Assembly (NCBI GenBank): GCA_004293165.1
Contig: RDYL01000002.1
Location: 310,001 to 374,000, forward strand
DNA from: Flavobacteriia bacterium
GTDB taxonomy: Bacteria > Bacteroidota > Bacteroidia > Flavobacteriales > Flavobacteriaceae
Reading direction: 5' to 3'
DNA length: 64,000 nucleotides
The translations under genes and the position numbers were made by a program. The notes beneath the pieces are model-generated. The model saw only the letters and a program-made list of their open reading frames with translations, did not search any database and was not told where the DNA came from. Position 1 is the first letter of the stretch; each line of letters opens with the position of its first letter. Shown in pieces: positions 44,178-53,504 of this stretch.

Positions 44178-44344
44178 AAACTTTTGGTAATTAGCAATGC
44201 TACACTCGATTAATCGGAATTGTATTTTATTTTTAACTAATAAAACAATTAAAACAACTGCAATTTTTTGCTTTTACAAGTAAAATATATATATAAATTA
44301 TAAAATGTTTTTATATATTTATCCTTTATAAATAATATGTAACT

Positions 44345-44803
44345 ATGAAAATATTTAATTTATTACTTTTATTAACTTTATTAAGCCAAAATAAAACAAT
44401 TAGCCAAAATAAAACAATTATTGTTAACAAATTAGTTGATATTGAGATAGGAATGACTTATGAAAAAATTATTGAAAAATATCCAAACCTAACTCAAGAA
44501 GAAAAAAAAGGAAACACCATTGATATTTATTACGAAAAATTAGATTTAATTAATGGAATAACTTTAACCAATTTATTGCTTACTTTTTATAAAAATAAGC
44601 TATATGATATTGGTACCGACCATAATAACACGTTACATCTTGGTTTATTAAATAAGTATGGCTATAAAACTGTAAAAGATATGACTTTTAATGGTTATTA
44701 TGGTACATCATACAAAAGCAACATTTCAGCTGTATACATTGAAAATAGGATTTGGATTGTTGATAATAATATTAGAAAAATAGCAACTTCTGAAGGATTT
44801 TAA
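44345..44803 (+). CDS. uncharacterised secreted protein
   Basis: A 152-aa protein with a leucine-rich leader (IFNLLLLLTLLS) that looks like a signal peptide. Just after it, SQNKTI is repeated because of an exact 18-base tandem duplication (44384-44419). The mature part (VDIEIGMTYEKIIEKYPNLTQEE) resembles the start of small SmpA/OmlA-like or PepSY-like secreted domains, but I cannot assign it. It ends before a bidirectional terminator. Confidence 0.65.
   Translation: MKIFNLLLLLTLLSQNKTISQNKTIIVNKLVDIEIGMTYEKIIEKYPNLTQEEKKGNTIDIYYEKLDLINGITLTNLLLTFYKNKLYDIGTDHNNTLHLGLLNKYGYKTVKDMTFNGYYGTSYKSNISAVYIENRIWIVDNNIRKIATSEGF
44384..44419 (+). repeat. 18-base tandem duplication within a gene
   Basis: AGCCAAAATAAAACAATT occurs twice in direct succession and in frame, duplicating SQNKTI at the end of the signal peptide. 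Confidence 0.95.
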
Positions 44804-44850
44804 TTTGAAGACAGATTGCTTTAAATTTTTTTTGTGCCCACAAAACAACA

Positions 44851-44876
44851 AAAAACCCTGCAATTGCAGGGTTTTT
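44851..44876. terminator. bidirectional terminator
   Basis: A perfect 26-base palindrome built around ACCCTGCAATTGCAGGGT, with A and T tracts on both sides, separates the secreted-protein gene from the convergent ALDH7 gene. Confidence 0.9.
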
Positions 44877-44927
44877 CTATATCCAAAAAGTAACTAATCA
44901 CTTACAACTTTTCACTAATCACTTATT

Positions 44928-46478
44928 TTAGAAATCAAACTTAATCCCTTGCGCTAATGGTAACGCTGTTCCGTAGTTAATAGTGTTGGTCTGTCTTCTC
45001 ATGTAAGCTTTCCATGCATCAGAACCTGATTCACGTCCACCACCTGTTTCTTTTTCACCACCAAAAGCACCACCAATTTCAGCACCAGAAGTTCCAATGT
45101 TTACGTTAGCAATACCACAATCAGAACCCGCAGCCGAAAGGAATAGCTCCATTTCTCTCATGTTGTTGGTAAAGATAGAAGAAGATAATCCTTGAGGCAC
45201 TGCATTTTGCATTGCAATTGCTTCTTCAATAGTACTGTATTTCATTACATATAAAACAGGAGCAAAAGTTTCGTGTTGTACGATTTCAAACTCGTTTTTA
45301 GCTTCAATAATACATGGTTTAACATAACAACCGCTTTCGTATCCTTTTCCTTCTAAAACACCACCTTCTACAATTACTCTTCCGCCTTCTGCTTTTGCTT
45401 TTTCAATCGCGTTTAAGTAATCTTGCACCGCACCTTTATCGATAAGTGGCCCTACGTGATTGTTAGCATCTAATGGATTTCCAATTTTTAACTGCGCATA
45501 CGCTTTTGCTAAAACGTCTAATGTTTTATCGTAAACACTTTCGTGAACAATTAATCTACGCGTTGAAGTACAACGTTGACCTGCTGTTCCTACCGCTCCA
45601 AAAACCGCTCCTACCAATACCATTGATAAATCCGCTTCTTGAGAAACGATAATCGCGTTGTTTCCACCTAATTCTAAGATAGTGTTTCCAAAACGCTCCG
45701 CCACCGTTTTTGATACGTGACGACCAATTCTTGTAGAACCTGTAAACGATACTAATGGAATACGTTTGTCGTTATTGATTAAATCACCCGATTCGTTACC
45801 CACTACTAAACAGCTGATTCCTTCTGGTAAATTGTTTCTTTCTAATACGGTTTGAATGATGTTTTGACATGCTACACCACATAAAGGCGTTTTTGAACTT
45901 GGTTTCCAAATACAAACATCACCACAAATCCAAGCTAACATCGTGTTCCAAGACCAAACCGCTACTGGGAAGTTAAAAGCAGAAATGATTCCTACAATTC
46001 CAAACGGATGCCATTGCTCATACATTCTGTGCATTGGACGCTCTGAATGCATGGTTAATCCGTGTAATTGACGAGATAAACCTACTGCAAAATCACAGAT
46101 ATCAATCATTTCTTGCACTTCTCCAAGACCTTCTTGATACGATTTACCCATTTCAAAAGACACTAATTTTCCTAATGCTTCTTTGTGTTTACGTAATTCT
46201 TCTCCCATTTGACGAACGATTTCCCCTCTTTTTGGAGCCGGAACCAAACGCCATGTTTTGAACGCTTCTTCTGCAGCACTCATAGCTGTTTCGTAATCTT
46301 CTTTGGTAGAAGATTTTACTTTTCCAATCAAATCTCCCGTTGCAGGTGAATAAGATTCGATGATTTTTCCATTAGAAAACCACTTAGAACCTGTTGAAGT
46401 TCCTTCGTTAATTTCTTTAATGCCTAATTGTTGCAAAGCGTCTTGCATACCAAATTGAATTGCTGCTTCAGATATCAT
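44928..46478 (-). CDS. ALDH7-type aldehyde dehydrogenase (L-aminoadipate-semialdehyde/P6C dehydrogenase)
   Basis: A 516-aa NAD(P)-dependent aldehyde dehydrogenase. The catalytic Cys303 lies in GTAGQRCTSTRR and the general base Glu269 in LELGGNNA. The ALDH7 fingerprint is strong (AFNFPVAVWSWNTMLAWICGD; GEKETGGGRESGSDAWKAYMRRQTNTINYG). ALDH7 oxidises alpha-aminoadipate semialdehyde in lysine breakdown. A -7 box TATCTTTG lies at 46517-46524. The dioxygenase gene upstream belongs to tryptophan degradation, so joint amino acid catabolism is possible, but they have separate promoters. Confidence 0.9.
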   Translation of the reverse strand: MISEAAIQFGMQDALQQLGIKEINEGTSTGSKWFSNGKIIESYSPATGDLIGKVKSSTKEDYETAMSAAEEAFKTWRLVPAPKRGEIVRQMGEELRKHKEALGKLVSFEMGKSYQEGLGEVQEMIDICDFAVGLSRQLHGLTMHSERPMHRMYEQWHPFGIVGIISAFNFPVAVWSWNTMLAWICGDVCIWKPSSKTPLCGVACQNIIQTVLERNNLPEGISCLVVGNESGDLINNDKRIPLVSFTGSTRIGRHVSKTVAERFGNTILELGGNNAIIVSQEADLSMVLVGAVFGAVGTAGQRCTSTRRLIVHESVYDKTLDVLAKAYAQLKIGNPLDANNHVGPLIDKGAVQDYLNAIEKAKAEGGRVIVEGGVLEGKGYESGCYVKPCIIEAKNEFEIVQHETFAPVLYVMKYSTIEEAIAMQNAVPQGLSSSIFTNNMREMELFLSAAGSDCGIANVNIGTSGAEIGGAFGGEKETGGGRESGSDAWKAYMRRQTNTINYGTALPLAQGIKFDF

Positions 46479-46516
46479 TTTTATAACTTTTTATTCGGTT
46501 TTTGTTAAATTTTTTT

Positions 46517-46524
46517 CAAAGATA
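46517..46524 (-). promoter_or_regulatory. -7 promoter box for the ALDH7 gene
   Basis: Minus-strand TATCTTTG matches TAnnTTTG exactly, 38 bases before the ATG. Confidence 0.55.
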
Positions 46525-46570
46525 AAAAATATATTGTAACTCCGTAAATGTAATTGTGTTTTAAAATTTT

Positions 46571-46695
46571 AACCACATAGAATCATAGGTTACTATACTC
46601 AGATAAAGTCGTTTCACTTAACATGAGAAATCATAGACCTCTATCTAACCAGAATGATCTATCCCGTTCTCTTTTTTCTATGTTTCTATGTGGTT
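46571..46695. repeat. MITE-like element, copy 2 (ACCACATAG family)
   Basis: AACCACATAGAATCATAG (46571-46588) and CTATGTTTCTATGTGGTT (46678-46695) are inverse copies with one mismatch over 18 bases, bounding 125 bases of unrelated interior. The ends match those of the element at 24362-24571, the interiors do not. Confidence 0.8.
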
Positions 46696-46701
46696 AGAGA
46701 T

Positions 46702-47244
46702 TTATTTCTTAATTGTAAATTTAGGATTGGTTTCCATTACGGTGCCACATTTTTTGCAGGTTCTTTTTTCTTCTGAATTGTAGAACGTACTGAAATGCGG
46801 TAGAAAGTCTTTTTCTATATCGTGTAATTCGAAATAAACTTCGTGTAATTTATGATTGCAATTATCGCAAAACCATAATAAACCATCATTGAATCCTTTG
46901 CCTACACGTTTTCTTTCGATTACCAATCCGATAGAACCTTCAGCCCTTGCTGGTGAATGTGGTACTTTAGCAGGATGTAAATACATATCGCCTGCTGAAA
47001 GTTTCATAGCTTTCTTTTCGCCATCTTCTTGAATGTAAACGGTGATTTCACCTTCTAACTGATAGAATAATTCTTCGGTTTCATTGTAGTGATAGTCTTT
47101 TCGTGCATTGGGTCCACCCACAACCATTACAATGTAATCATCAGATTCCACATATAAATTCTTATTACTCACAGGTGGTTTTAACAATGCTTTGTTGTCC
47201 TCAATCCACTTTTGTAAATTAAACGGTTTTCCTATTGCCATCAT
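46702..47244 (-). CDS. 3-hydroxyanthranilate 3,4-dioxygenase
   Basis: A 180-aa non-haem iron enzyme that opens the ring of 3-hydroxyanthranilate in the kynurenine pathway. Iron ligands are His52, Glu58 (in YHYNETEELFYQLEG) and His96 (in HPAKVPHSPAR). The bacterial-type C-terminal rubredoxin-like site is complete: Cys126, Cys129, Cys163 and Cys166. The start is MMAIGK or the second Met. Other kynurenine genes are not in the window. Confidence 0.94.
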   Translation of the reverse strand: MMAIGKPFNLQKWIEDNKALLKPPVSNKNLYVESDDYIVMVVGGPNARKDYHYNETEELFYQLEGEITVYIQEDGEKKAMKLSAGDMYLHPAKVPHSPARAEGSIGLVIERKRVGKGFNDGLLWFCDNCNHKLHEVYFELHDIEKDFLPHFSTFYNSEEKRTCKKCGTVMETNPKFTIKK

Positions 47245-47277
47245 TTTTAATTTAAAACGTAAAGTTACTAAAAAGAA

Positions 47278-47322
47278 AAAAGGTTAGCTGTACTTTTTGT
47301 TACAAACTAACCTTATTAAATT
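47278..47322 (-). terminator. terminator after the secreted nuclease/phosphatase gene
   Basis: AAGGTTAG and CTAACCTT form the base of a hairpin with a partly paired interior; on the minus strand T residues follow. It is 13 bases past the stop codon. Confidence 0.72.
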
Positions 47323-47335
47323 ATTAACTTTGGAA

Positions 47336-48451
47336 TTACTTCACTTCTTTCACTAAATAAATATAAACTGGGAAGTGATCCGAGAATCCAGGAACTCCGT
47401 TTTGATTACGAAGTGGATATCCTTTGTACTGACCCGTTTTCTGAATTAAGAAAGGTTTGTTGTAAATACCCGCCTTCCAATATTTGAACGAACTATAATC
47501 GTTATTATCCGCAGGAATTAATTGTTGGCTTACCATAATTTGGTCAAAAATATCACCTGAATCTCTGTAAAATAAAGAAGCGTGTCCGTCTTTAGCCATT
47601 TGCTCAAATGGATTGTAAACGTCTCTTGGTTCTTTTAATTCTGTTTTCTTAAGTTTAGCGCCAATACCTTGTTTCACACTTTTATTATATGCACCATCAT
47701 TTAAATCTCCCATGGTAATGAATTTAGCCTTTGGGTTAATTTTTATGATTGAATCCATTATTTTTCGGTTTAATCTACCCGCCGCTTCTCTGTAAGGACT
47801 ACTTTTTTTCTCTCCACCAGAACGTGATGGCCAGTGGTTTACAATAACATTAATTTCTTCACCGTCTAACAAACCAGTAACTAAAAGTTGGTCACGAGTA
47901 TAAATTCTTTTTGTCTTTTTATCGTAGTTAACGTTTTCTTCAACCTCTTCATCTTCTTTTTTGTCTTTTTTATCAGTCGCAGATTCTGACTCATATACAT
48001 ACAGAGGAACATTGATGTAGCTTGTTGGTTGGAAATACTTTTCTTGGTATAAAAAACCAACATCAATTCCACGTTTATCTGGCGAATCAAAGTGTACTAC
48101 TTTATATCCTTTATTAATTAAGGCAGGATGTTTTACTAAATCTTCTAACACTCTTCTGTTTTCAATTTCACAAGCACCAATAATAACTGGTGAATTTTTT
48201 TGGTTTTCGCTTGTACCTAATTCAATTAGAACTCTACTTAAATTATCTAATTTCTTTTTATAATTCTTTTTTGTCCAACCGTTCACAGGAGTATATTCTT
48301 CATCATATGTATCGGGATCGTTAATTGTATCAAACAAATTTTCAAAATTGTAAAATGCAACCGTATGCACCTTAAATTTTTTATCCTGAGAAAAAGCACT
48401 ATTGATAGACAAAATCACGGTAAATACAGCCAAAAGGTGTTTAATTTTCAT
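47336..48451 (-). CDS. secreted endonuclease/exonuclease/phosphatase-family protein
   Basis: A 371-aa protein with signal peptide (ILSINSAFSQ). The EEP fold is shown by FYNFENLF, the metal Glu in GACEIENRRVLEDL, NHWPSR, TMGDLNDGAYN and the terminal catalytic GFSDHFPVYI. Members cleave DNA, RNA or phospholipid head groups; this one acts outside the cytoplasm. It is divergent from the TonB-receptor operon with overlapping promoters (48497-48532), so the two are likely co-regulated. Confidence 0.88.
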   Translation of the reverse strand: MKIKHLLAVFTVILSINSAFSQDKKFKVHTVAFYNFENLFDTINDPDTYDEEYTPVNGWTKKNYKKKLDNLSRVLIELGTSENQKNSPVIIGACEIENRRVLEDLVKHPALINKGYKVVHFDSPDKRGIDVGFLYQEKYFQPTSYINVPLYVYESESATDKKDKKEDEEVEENVNYDKKTKRIYTRDQLLVTGLLDGEEINVIVNHWPSRSGGEKKSSPYREAAGRLNRKIMDSIIKINPKAKFITMGDLNDGAYNKSVKQGIGAKLKKTELKEPRDVYNPFEQMAKDGHASLFYRDSGDIFDQIMVSQQLIPADNNDYSSFKYWKAGIYNKPFLIQKTGQYKGYPLRNQNGVPGFSDHFPVYIYLVKEVK

Positions 48452-48496
48452 AAATTAAATGTTATATTAATATCAAGCTTATTACAAATTGGGAGC

Positions 48497-48504
48497 CAAA
48501 GGTA
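48497..48504 (-). promoter_or_regulatory. -7 promoter box for the secreted nuclease gene
   Basis: Minus-strand TACCTTTG matches TAnnTTTG exactly. It faces the opposite promoter box at 48525-48532, 20 bases away. Confidence 0.6.
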
Positions 48505-48524
48505 AATAATATTATTAAATGTTA

Positions 48525-48532
48525 TACATTTG
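48525..48532 (+). promoter_or_regulatory. -7 promoter box for the TonB-receptor operon
   Basis: TACATTTG matches TAnnTTTG exactly, 58 bases before the ATG of the receptor gene. Confidence 0.58.
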
Positions 48533-48590
48533 TAGGCTGTTAAGTTTTTAACCACTTAACGTTAAATAAGTATTAATTATAATTTTCTCT

Positions 48591-51359
48591 ATGAAAAAAC
48601 TTGTATTAAGCACTTTACTAGTGCTACAAGCCGTTTTTGTTTTTGCACAGCAAAGTCCAGCCTTAAAAGGTAAGGTTATCGATGCTAAAAGTCAAAAACC
48701 TTTACAAAATGTTGTTGCAACCATTCAAAGTACCAATCAATCTGCTTTGACTGATTTTGACGGAAATTTTGTTTTTCAATCACTTCCTGCTGGGGAACAA
48801 GTATTAGTAGTTAAGTCTACAGGATACAACCAACAGACGTTTGTATTAGAACCTAACAATGGGGAACCATTGGATTTAGGGGTTGTGGTCTTAGAAGAAG
48901 ATGTAACTTCTGAACAACAGTTGAGTTTAGTTACTATCACTGAAAATGACTTAGGAGATGATAACAGTGGGTCGGAAAGTACTTCAGGTTTATTACAAGC
49001 CACGAGAGATACATACCAACAAGCTGCTGCATTTAACTGGGGGCAATCTCGTTTTAGAATTAGAGGTTTAGATAATGAATATGGAGTAACCATGATTAAT
49101 GGTATTTCAATGAATAAACTGTATGATGGAAGACCACAATGGAGTAACTGGGGTGGTTTAAATGATGCCACAAGAAATCAAGAATTTACAATGGGTTCTG
49201 CGCCTTCAGATTATACATTTGGTAGTGCATTGGGAACACAAGAAATCAACACAAGAGCTTCATTCTACCGTCCTGGATCTAGAATCTCTATGTCGGGAAC
49301 GAATACCAATTATAGTTGGAGAACCATGGGTACTTATGCCTCTGGGATGAACAAAGAAGGATGGGCGTTTGTTGTTTCTGCATCAAGAAGATGGGCTCAA
49401 GAAGGCTATTTTGAAGGAACTGACTATGCTGCCAATTCATTGTTTGCAAGTGTTGAGAAAAAAATAAACGACAAACACAGCATTAACTTAACTGCAATTT
49501 ATGCTCAAAATAGTAGAGGAAAAAACTCTCCAAACACAAAAGAAGTGAACGATTTAATGGGAATTAAATACAACTCTTATTGGGGATGGCAAGATGGCGA
49601 AAAACGTAACTCTAGAGAGAAAAACGTTGAAGAGCCTATTGCAATGTTATCACACTACTGGAAAATTACAGAAAGAACAACTTTAAATACAAATGTTGCC
49701 TTTCAAACAGGAGCAATTGGAAATTCTAGATTAGATTTCCAAATAGGAAACAATCCAGACCCAACCTACTACAAAAATTTACCAAGTTATTATAGTAATT
49801 TAGGAGATGCCGCAGGTGCTGCTTCTGCTGAAACATTTTTCTTGAATAATAGTCAAATAAATTGGAATGCAATGTACATTGCCAACCAAAATAGTGCATT
49901 TCCAGGAAGAAGTGTTTATGTTTTGTATGAAGACAGAACAGATGATAATCAATTAAGCGCAAATAGTATTTTAAATTCAAGTATTTCTGAAAATGTAAGC
50001 TTAACTGCTGGTGCAAATTTCAGAAAACTTCGCTCACACAATCATCAAAACTTAATTGATTTAATGGGTGGTCAATATTTCTTAGATATCGATCCTTTTT
50101 ATTCTGGAGATGCTGGTCAGTCTGACTTAAATAATCCAAACAGACAAATTGGTGAAAATGACTCTTATGGTTATAACTATTTATTACATGCATTAACATT
50201 TGATGGATTTACACAATTTAAATTTACTTATGATAAAGCTGATTTCTATTTAGCACAATCATTCTCAAGAACAGAATATCAAAGAGAAGGTTTGTATAGA
50301 AATGGAATCTATGCTGATAATTCTTTTGGAAAAGGAGAAAGCATCACATTTGAAAACTTCGGATTCAAAGGAGGTTTAACTTATAAATTAAACGGAAGAA
50401 ATTACTTAGATTTCAATGGTTTATACCAAACTAAAGCACCAAGTTTAAGAAACTCTTTTTCTAATGCTAGAATGAACAATGTAATTACTCCAGACTTAGA
50501 AAGTGAGAGCATTACAAGTGCTGATGGAAGTTATATCTTAAGAGCTCCAAAATTCAAAGCGCGTATAACAGGTTTCTATTCTAAAATTCAAAATGCTACT
50601 GAAATTGCTTTCTTCTATGGAGAAGGAATTGGTGGTGATGACGGTGGTGATGAAGACACTTTTGTAAGTGAGATTGTTACTGGAATTGAAAAACAAAATA
50701 TGGGTGCTGAACTTGGTTTAGAATACCAAATTACTTCAACTATCAAAGCAACTGCTGCTGCTTCTTATGGTCAGTATATTTATTCAGACAATGCTAAGTT
50801 AAAAACAAACGATGATGCATTAGCTGCTGCAGGAAATAACTCTTTAACAGACTTTGGTACGGTTTATATGAAAAACTATCACCAACCAGGTATGCCACAA
50901 ACAGCGGCTTCGTTTGGTTTAGAATACAGAGATCCTAATTTCTGGTGGATTGGAGCTAACGTTAACTATTTAGCTAACAGTTATGTTGATTTCGCTAATA
51001 TCTTAAGAACAGATAATTTTAGTATTGATGGAGCTACAGGTGATAATTATTCTGGAGCTACACCTGAAACGGTTAGAGATATCCTTAAACAAGAAAAATT
51101 TAATAGTTTTACATTAGTTAATTTAACGGGTGGAAAATCTTGGAGAATAAGCAAAGCCAATCGTAACACAGTAGGATTCTTTGCGTCAGTAAATAACGTT
51201 TTTGATATCACCTACAAAACAGGTGGTTTTGAACAATCTAGAAAAGCAACTTTCCCAGATTTACAAGCTGACCAAGCTAACGGAACACCTTCTTTTGGAT
51301 CTAAATATTTTTACGGATACGGAAGAACATTCTTTGTTAACTTCTACATAAACTTCTAA
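48591..51359 (+). CDS. TonB-dependent receptor with carboxypeptidase-like N-terminal domain
   Basis: A 922-aa outer-membrane transporter. After the signal peptide (VLQAVFVFAQ) comes a carboxypeptidase-regulatory-like domain (residues about 24-95: LKGKVIDAKSQKPLQNVVATI, TDFDGNFVFQSLPAGE), then the plug (RFRIRGLDNEYGVTMINGISMN) and the barrel ending in an aromatic strand FFVNFYINF. It imports a large substrate with TonB energy. It is followed by two exported lipoproteins, not by a SusD gene, so it is not a typical glycan system. Confidence 0.93.
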   Translation: MKKLVLSTLLVLQAVFVFAQQSPALKGKVIDAKSQKPLQNVVATIQSTNQSALTDFDGNFVFQSLPAGEQVLVVKSTGYNQQTFVLEPNNGEPLDLGVVVLEEDVTSEQQLSLVTITENDLGDDNSGSESTSGLLQATRDTYQQAAAFNWGQSRFRIRGLDNEYGVTMINGISMNKLYDGRPQWSNWGGLNDATRNQEFTMGSAPSDYTFGSALGTQEINTRASFYRPGSRISMSGTNTNYSWRTMGTYASGMNKEGWAFVVSASRRWAQEGYFEGTDYAANSLFASVEKKINDKHSINLTAIYAQNSRGKNSPNTKEVNDLMGIKYNSYWGWQDGEKRNSREKNVEEPIAMLSHYWKITERTTLNTNVAFQTGAIGNSRLDFQIGNNPDPTYYKNLPSYYSNLGDAAGAASAETFFLNNSQINWNAMYIANQNSAFPGRSVYVLYEDRTDDNQLSANSILNSSISENVSLTAGANFRKLRSHNHQNLIDLMGGQYFLDIDPFYSGDAGQSDLNNPNRQIGENDSYGYNYLLHALTFDGFTQFKFTYDKADFYLAQSFSRTEYQREGLYRNGIYADNSFGKGESITFENFGFKGGLTYKLNGRNYLDFNGLYQTKAPSLRNSFSNARMNNVITPDLESESITSADGSYILRAPKFKARITGFYSKIQNATEIAFFYGEGIGGDDGGDEDTFVSEIVTGIEKQNMGAELGLEYQITSTIKATAAASYGQYIYSDNAKLKTNDDALAAAGNNSLTDFGTVYMKNYHQPGMPQTAASFGLEYRDPNFWWIGANVNYLANSYVDFANILRTDNFSIDGATGDNYSGATPETVRDILKQEKFNSFTLVNLTGGKSWRISKANRNTVGFFASVNNVFDITYKTGGFEQSRKATFPDLQADQANGTPSFGSKYFYGYGRTFFVNFYINF

Positions 51360-51370
51360 AAAAATATACT

Positions 51371-52006
51371 ATGAAAATAAAATTTTTAAAAACAATTTTC
51401 TTGTTGGCACTTAGTACAAGTGCTTTAACAAGTTGTGTAGGAGATGATGATTATGTTATTCCTACTGTGTATACTTATGCATTTAACGAAGGTTTTGAAA
51501 CTTCTACAACTGGAAGTGGTTCAGTTGAGGTGCCAATTACTTTAGAAGGATGGATAAACTATAATGGATCAACATCAAGTCCAGCATCAGCTCGCTTATG
51601 GCATGCTAGAACATTTAGCAATAATATTTACGCGGAATTTTCTTCGTTTTATTCTGCAACAGGTACAAATGATGTCGCTTGGTTAATTACTCCAGAACTA
51701 GATTTAACAGCTACAACAGGTGAGGTTTTATCTTTTGTAACAAAAACAAGATTTGCTAATGGTTATCCATTAACTGTATTTATTTCAACTGATTATGATG
51801 GAACAACTAGTGGAATTGCTACTGCAACATGGACTCCGCTAGCGTTTACTGCACCAACTACAAATGATGTTTTTGTAAGTAGTGGAAATATTGACCTTAG
51901 TTCTTATGAAAGCGATAATGTAAGAATTGCGTTCAAATATACCGGAAGTAAAGCTGGTGTAACTACTACTTTACAATTAGACAATGTTAAGATCACTAAA
52001 AACTAA
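51371..52006 (+). CDS. surface lipoprotein with choice-of-anchor J/DUF5017-like domain
   Basis: A 211-aa lipoprotein with lipobox ALTSC followed by the acidic export signal VGDDDY. The mature domain has the jelly-roll features of choice-of-anchor J domains: FNEGFET, GWINYN, DVAWLITPELDL, LSFVTKTRF, VRIAFKYTGSKAGVTTTLQLDNVKI. It is 11 bases after the TonB receptor and 6 before the DUF5689 gene, so it is part of this operon and probably a surface substrate-binding partner. Confidence 0.82.
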   Translation: MKIKFLKTIFLLALSTSALTSCVGDDDYVIPTVYTYAFNEGFETSTTGSGSVEVPITLEGWINYNGSTSSPASARLWHARTFSNNIYAEFSSFYSATGTNDVAWLITPELDLTATTGEVLSFVTKTRFANGYPLTVFISTDYDGTTSGIATATWTPLAFTAPTTNDVFVSSGNIDLSSYESDNVRIAFKYTGSKAGVTTTLQLDNVKITKN

Positions 52007-52012
52007 ATAGCT

Positions 52013-53416
52013 ATGAAAAATATAAAATTAATAGTAACAACAGTAATTTTAGCAACTTTATCAAGTTGTGTAAATGGCGACGATTATGGTGTGCCAGAGT
52101 TATCAAATGAGTGTGTAACAATCGCTAAAACTAAAGAAGTTAGTGATATTACAAATATTGCTACTGCTACAACGGTTCCTTATACTACTTCTGAAACAGT
52201 TGTAGATTATATTGAAGCTTATGTTACATCAAGTGATGAAGGGGGTAACTTTTACAAATCAATTTCAATGATGTCGTTAGACGGATTAAAAGGATTTAGT
52301 ATGCCTGTAGATAATTACAACTTATACACCGAATTTGAACCGGGTAGAAAAGTAACCATTAAACTAGACAAAAACCGTTATTTCAACAAACAACACGGTT
52401 CTACTGTTATTGGTTCTTCTTATAATGCTGGTGTTGGTAGAGTATCTGGTGTTGACTATAAGAATGTTATTTTACGTTCTTGTACTGATGTAAATGAAAA
52501 CGAAATCAAGAAAAATTTAACCATTGCAGCTGCAAAAAATGACCAATATTTAAACATGTTGATTGAATTTGATGCAGTGCAATTTACAGATGCCTCTCTA
52601 GGTAAAAAATACTATGATGCTTCGTTAAATAGTTTAGGTGGTGCCACAAATCATGAAATTACAGATCAATTTGGAAATAAAGTGATTTTAAGAGTAAGTG
52701 AATATGCAACATTTGCTTCAAATGCTGTGCCTTCTCAAAATGGAAAAATTCGTGGAGTAATGACTAAATATAACAGTGATTATCAATTCATGATTAGAAC
52801 ATTGAAAGACGTTGATTTAATAAATCCAAGACTAGAAATTGATTTGAGTCCGCCTTTAGGAGGCTCTGCTATTGTTTATTCAGGGGCTTTCACTGAAAAT
52901 TTTGAAAGCTATACAGCTGGAAGTGCAACAACAGGTCAACGTAATTTTCCTAAGTATATTAACGATCCTTATATAGGTTCTAAATATTGGTATGTAGCAA
53001 CTTTTAGTTCAAATAAATATTTAGTTATGTCTGCTTTTAGTTCTTCAGCTTCAAGTCAAGAACAAAATAACAAAACTTATTTTATTGTTCCTGTAGATTT
53101 TACAGCAGCAAACAGTATGTCTTTTAAAACTCAAGACAGATTTAATGTTGGCGGCGTATTAAGAGTGTATCATTCTACAAATTATGCTCCAAATGGTAAC
53201 ATAGGGAATGCTACGCTAACAAATATTACATCAAACTTTACAATTGCTTCTGGTACAACTTCTGGTACAACAGTGCCTTTTGTGAATAGTGGTGTTTATA
53301 ACTTTCCAACTGGATTAACAGGAACTGGATTTATTATTTTTGAATATACAGGAGGTTATAGTTTCAACCCAGACTTAACAACCACTATTCATTTAGATGA
53401 TATTGTAATTAATTAA
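52013..53416 (+). CDS. DUF5689-domain surface lipoprotein
   Basis: A 467-aa lipoprotein with lipobox TLSSC and an acidic export tail (VNGDDYG). Residues about 60-280 form an OB-fold-like DUF5689 domain (VDYIEAYVTSSDEGGNFYKSISMM; VTIKLDKNRYF; RGVMTKYNSDYQFMIRTLKDV). The C-terminal part repeats the choice-of-anchor J pattern (FTENFESYTAG; FIIFEYTGGY; IHLDDIVI). DUF5689 proteins typically accompany such TonB receptors and nucleases in flavobacteria. Confidence 0.85.
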   Translation: MKNIKLIVTTVILATLSSCVNGDDYGVPELSNECVTIAKTKEVSDITNIATATTVPYTTSETVVDYIEAYVTSSDEGGNFYKSISMMSLDGLKGFSMPVDNYNLYTEFEPGRKVTIKLDKNRYFNKQHGSTVIGSSYNAGVGRVSGVDYKNVILRSCTDVNENEIKKNLTIAAAKNDQYLNMLIEFDAVQFTDASLGKKYYDASLNSLGGATNHEITDQFGNKVILRVSEYATFASNAVPSQNGKIRGVMTKYNSDYQFMIRTLKDVDLINPRLEIDLSPPLGGSAIVYSGAFTENFESYTAGSATTGQRNFPKYINDPYIGSKYWYVATFSSNKYLVMSAFSSSASSQEQNNKTYFIVPVDFTAANSMSFKTQDRFNVGGVLRVYHSTNYAPNGNIGNATLTNITSNFTIASGTTSGTTVPFVNSGVYNFPTGLTGTGFIIFEYTGGYSFNPDLTTTIHLDDIVIN

Positions 53417-53434
53417 TTACAATTCTTATACATC

Positions 53435-53464
53435 AAAAGCGGCTCAATAGAGTCGCTTTTTTTA
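53435..53464 (+). terminator. terminator after the TonB-receptor operon
   Basis: AAAAGCGGCTC and GAGTCGCTTTT pair over 11 positions (one G-T) around AATA, followed by T residues. Confidence 0.88.
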
Positions 53465-53478
53465 TGCTTGCTATTTCG

Positions 53479-53486
53479 TACCTTTG
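53479..53486 (+). promoter_or_regulatory. -7 promoter box for hflX
   Basis: TACCTTTG matches TAnnTTTG exactly, 18 bases before the ATG. Confidence 0.6.
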
Positions 53487-53504
53487 TATTCTTAAAGAAC
53501 GATT

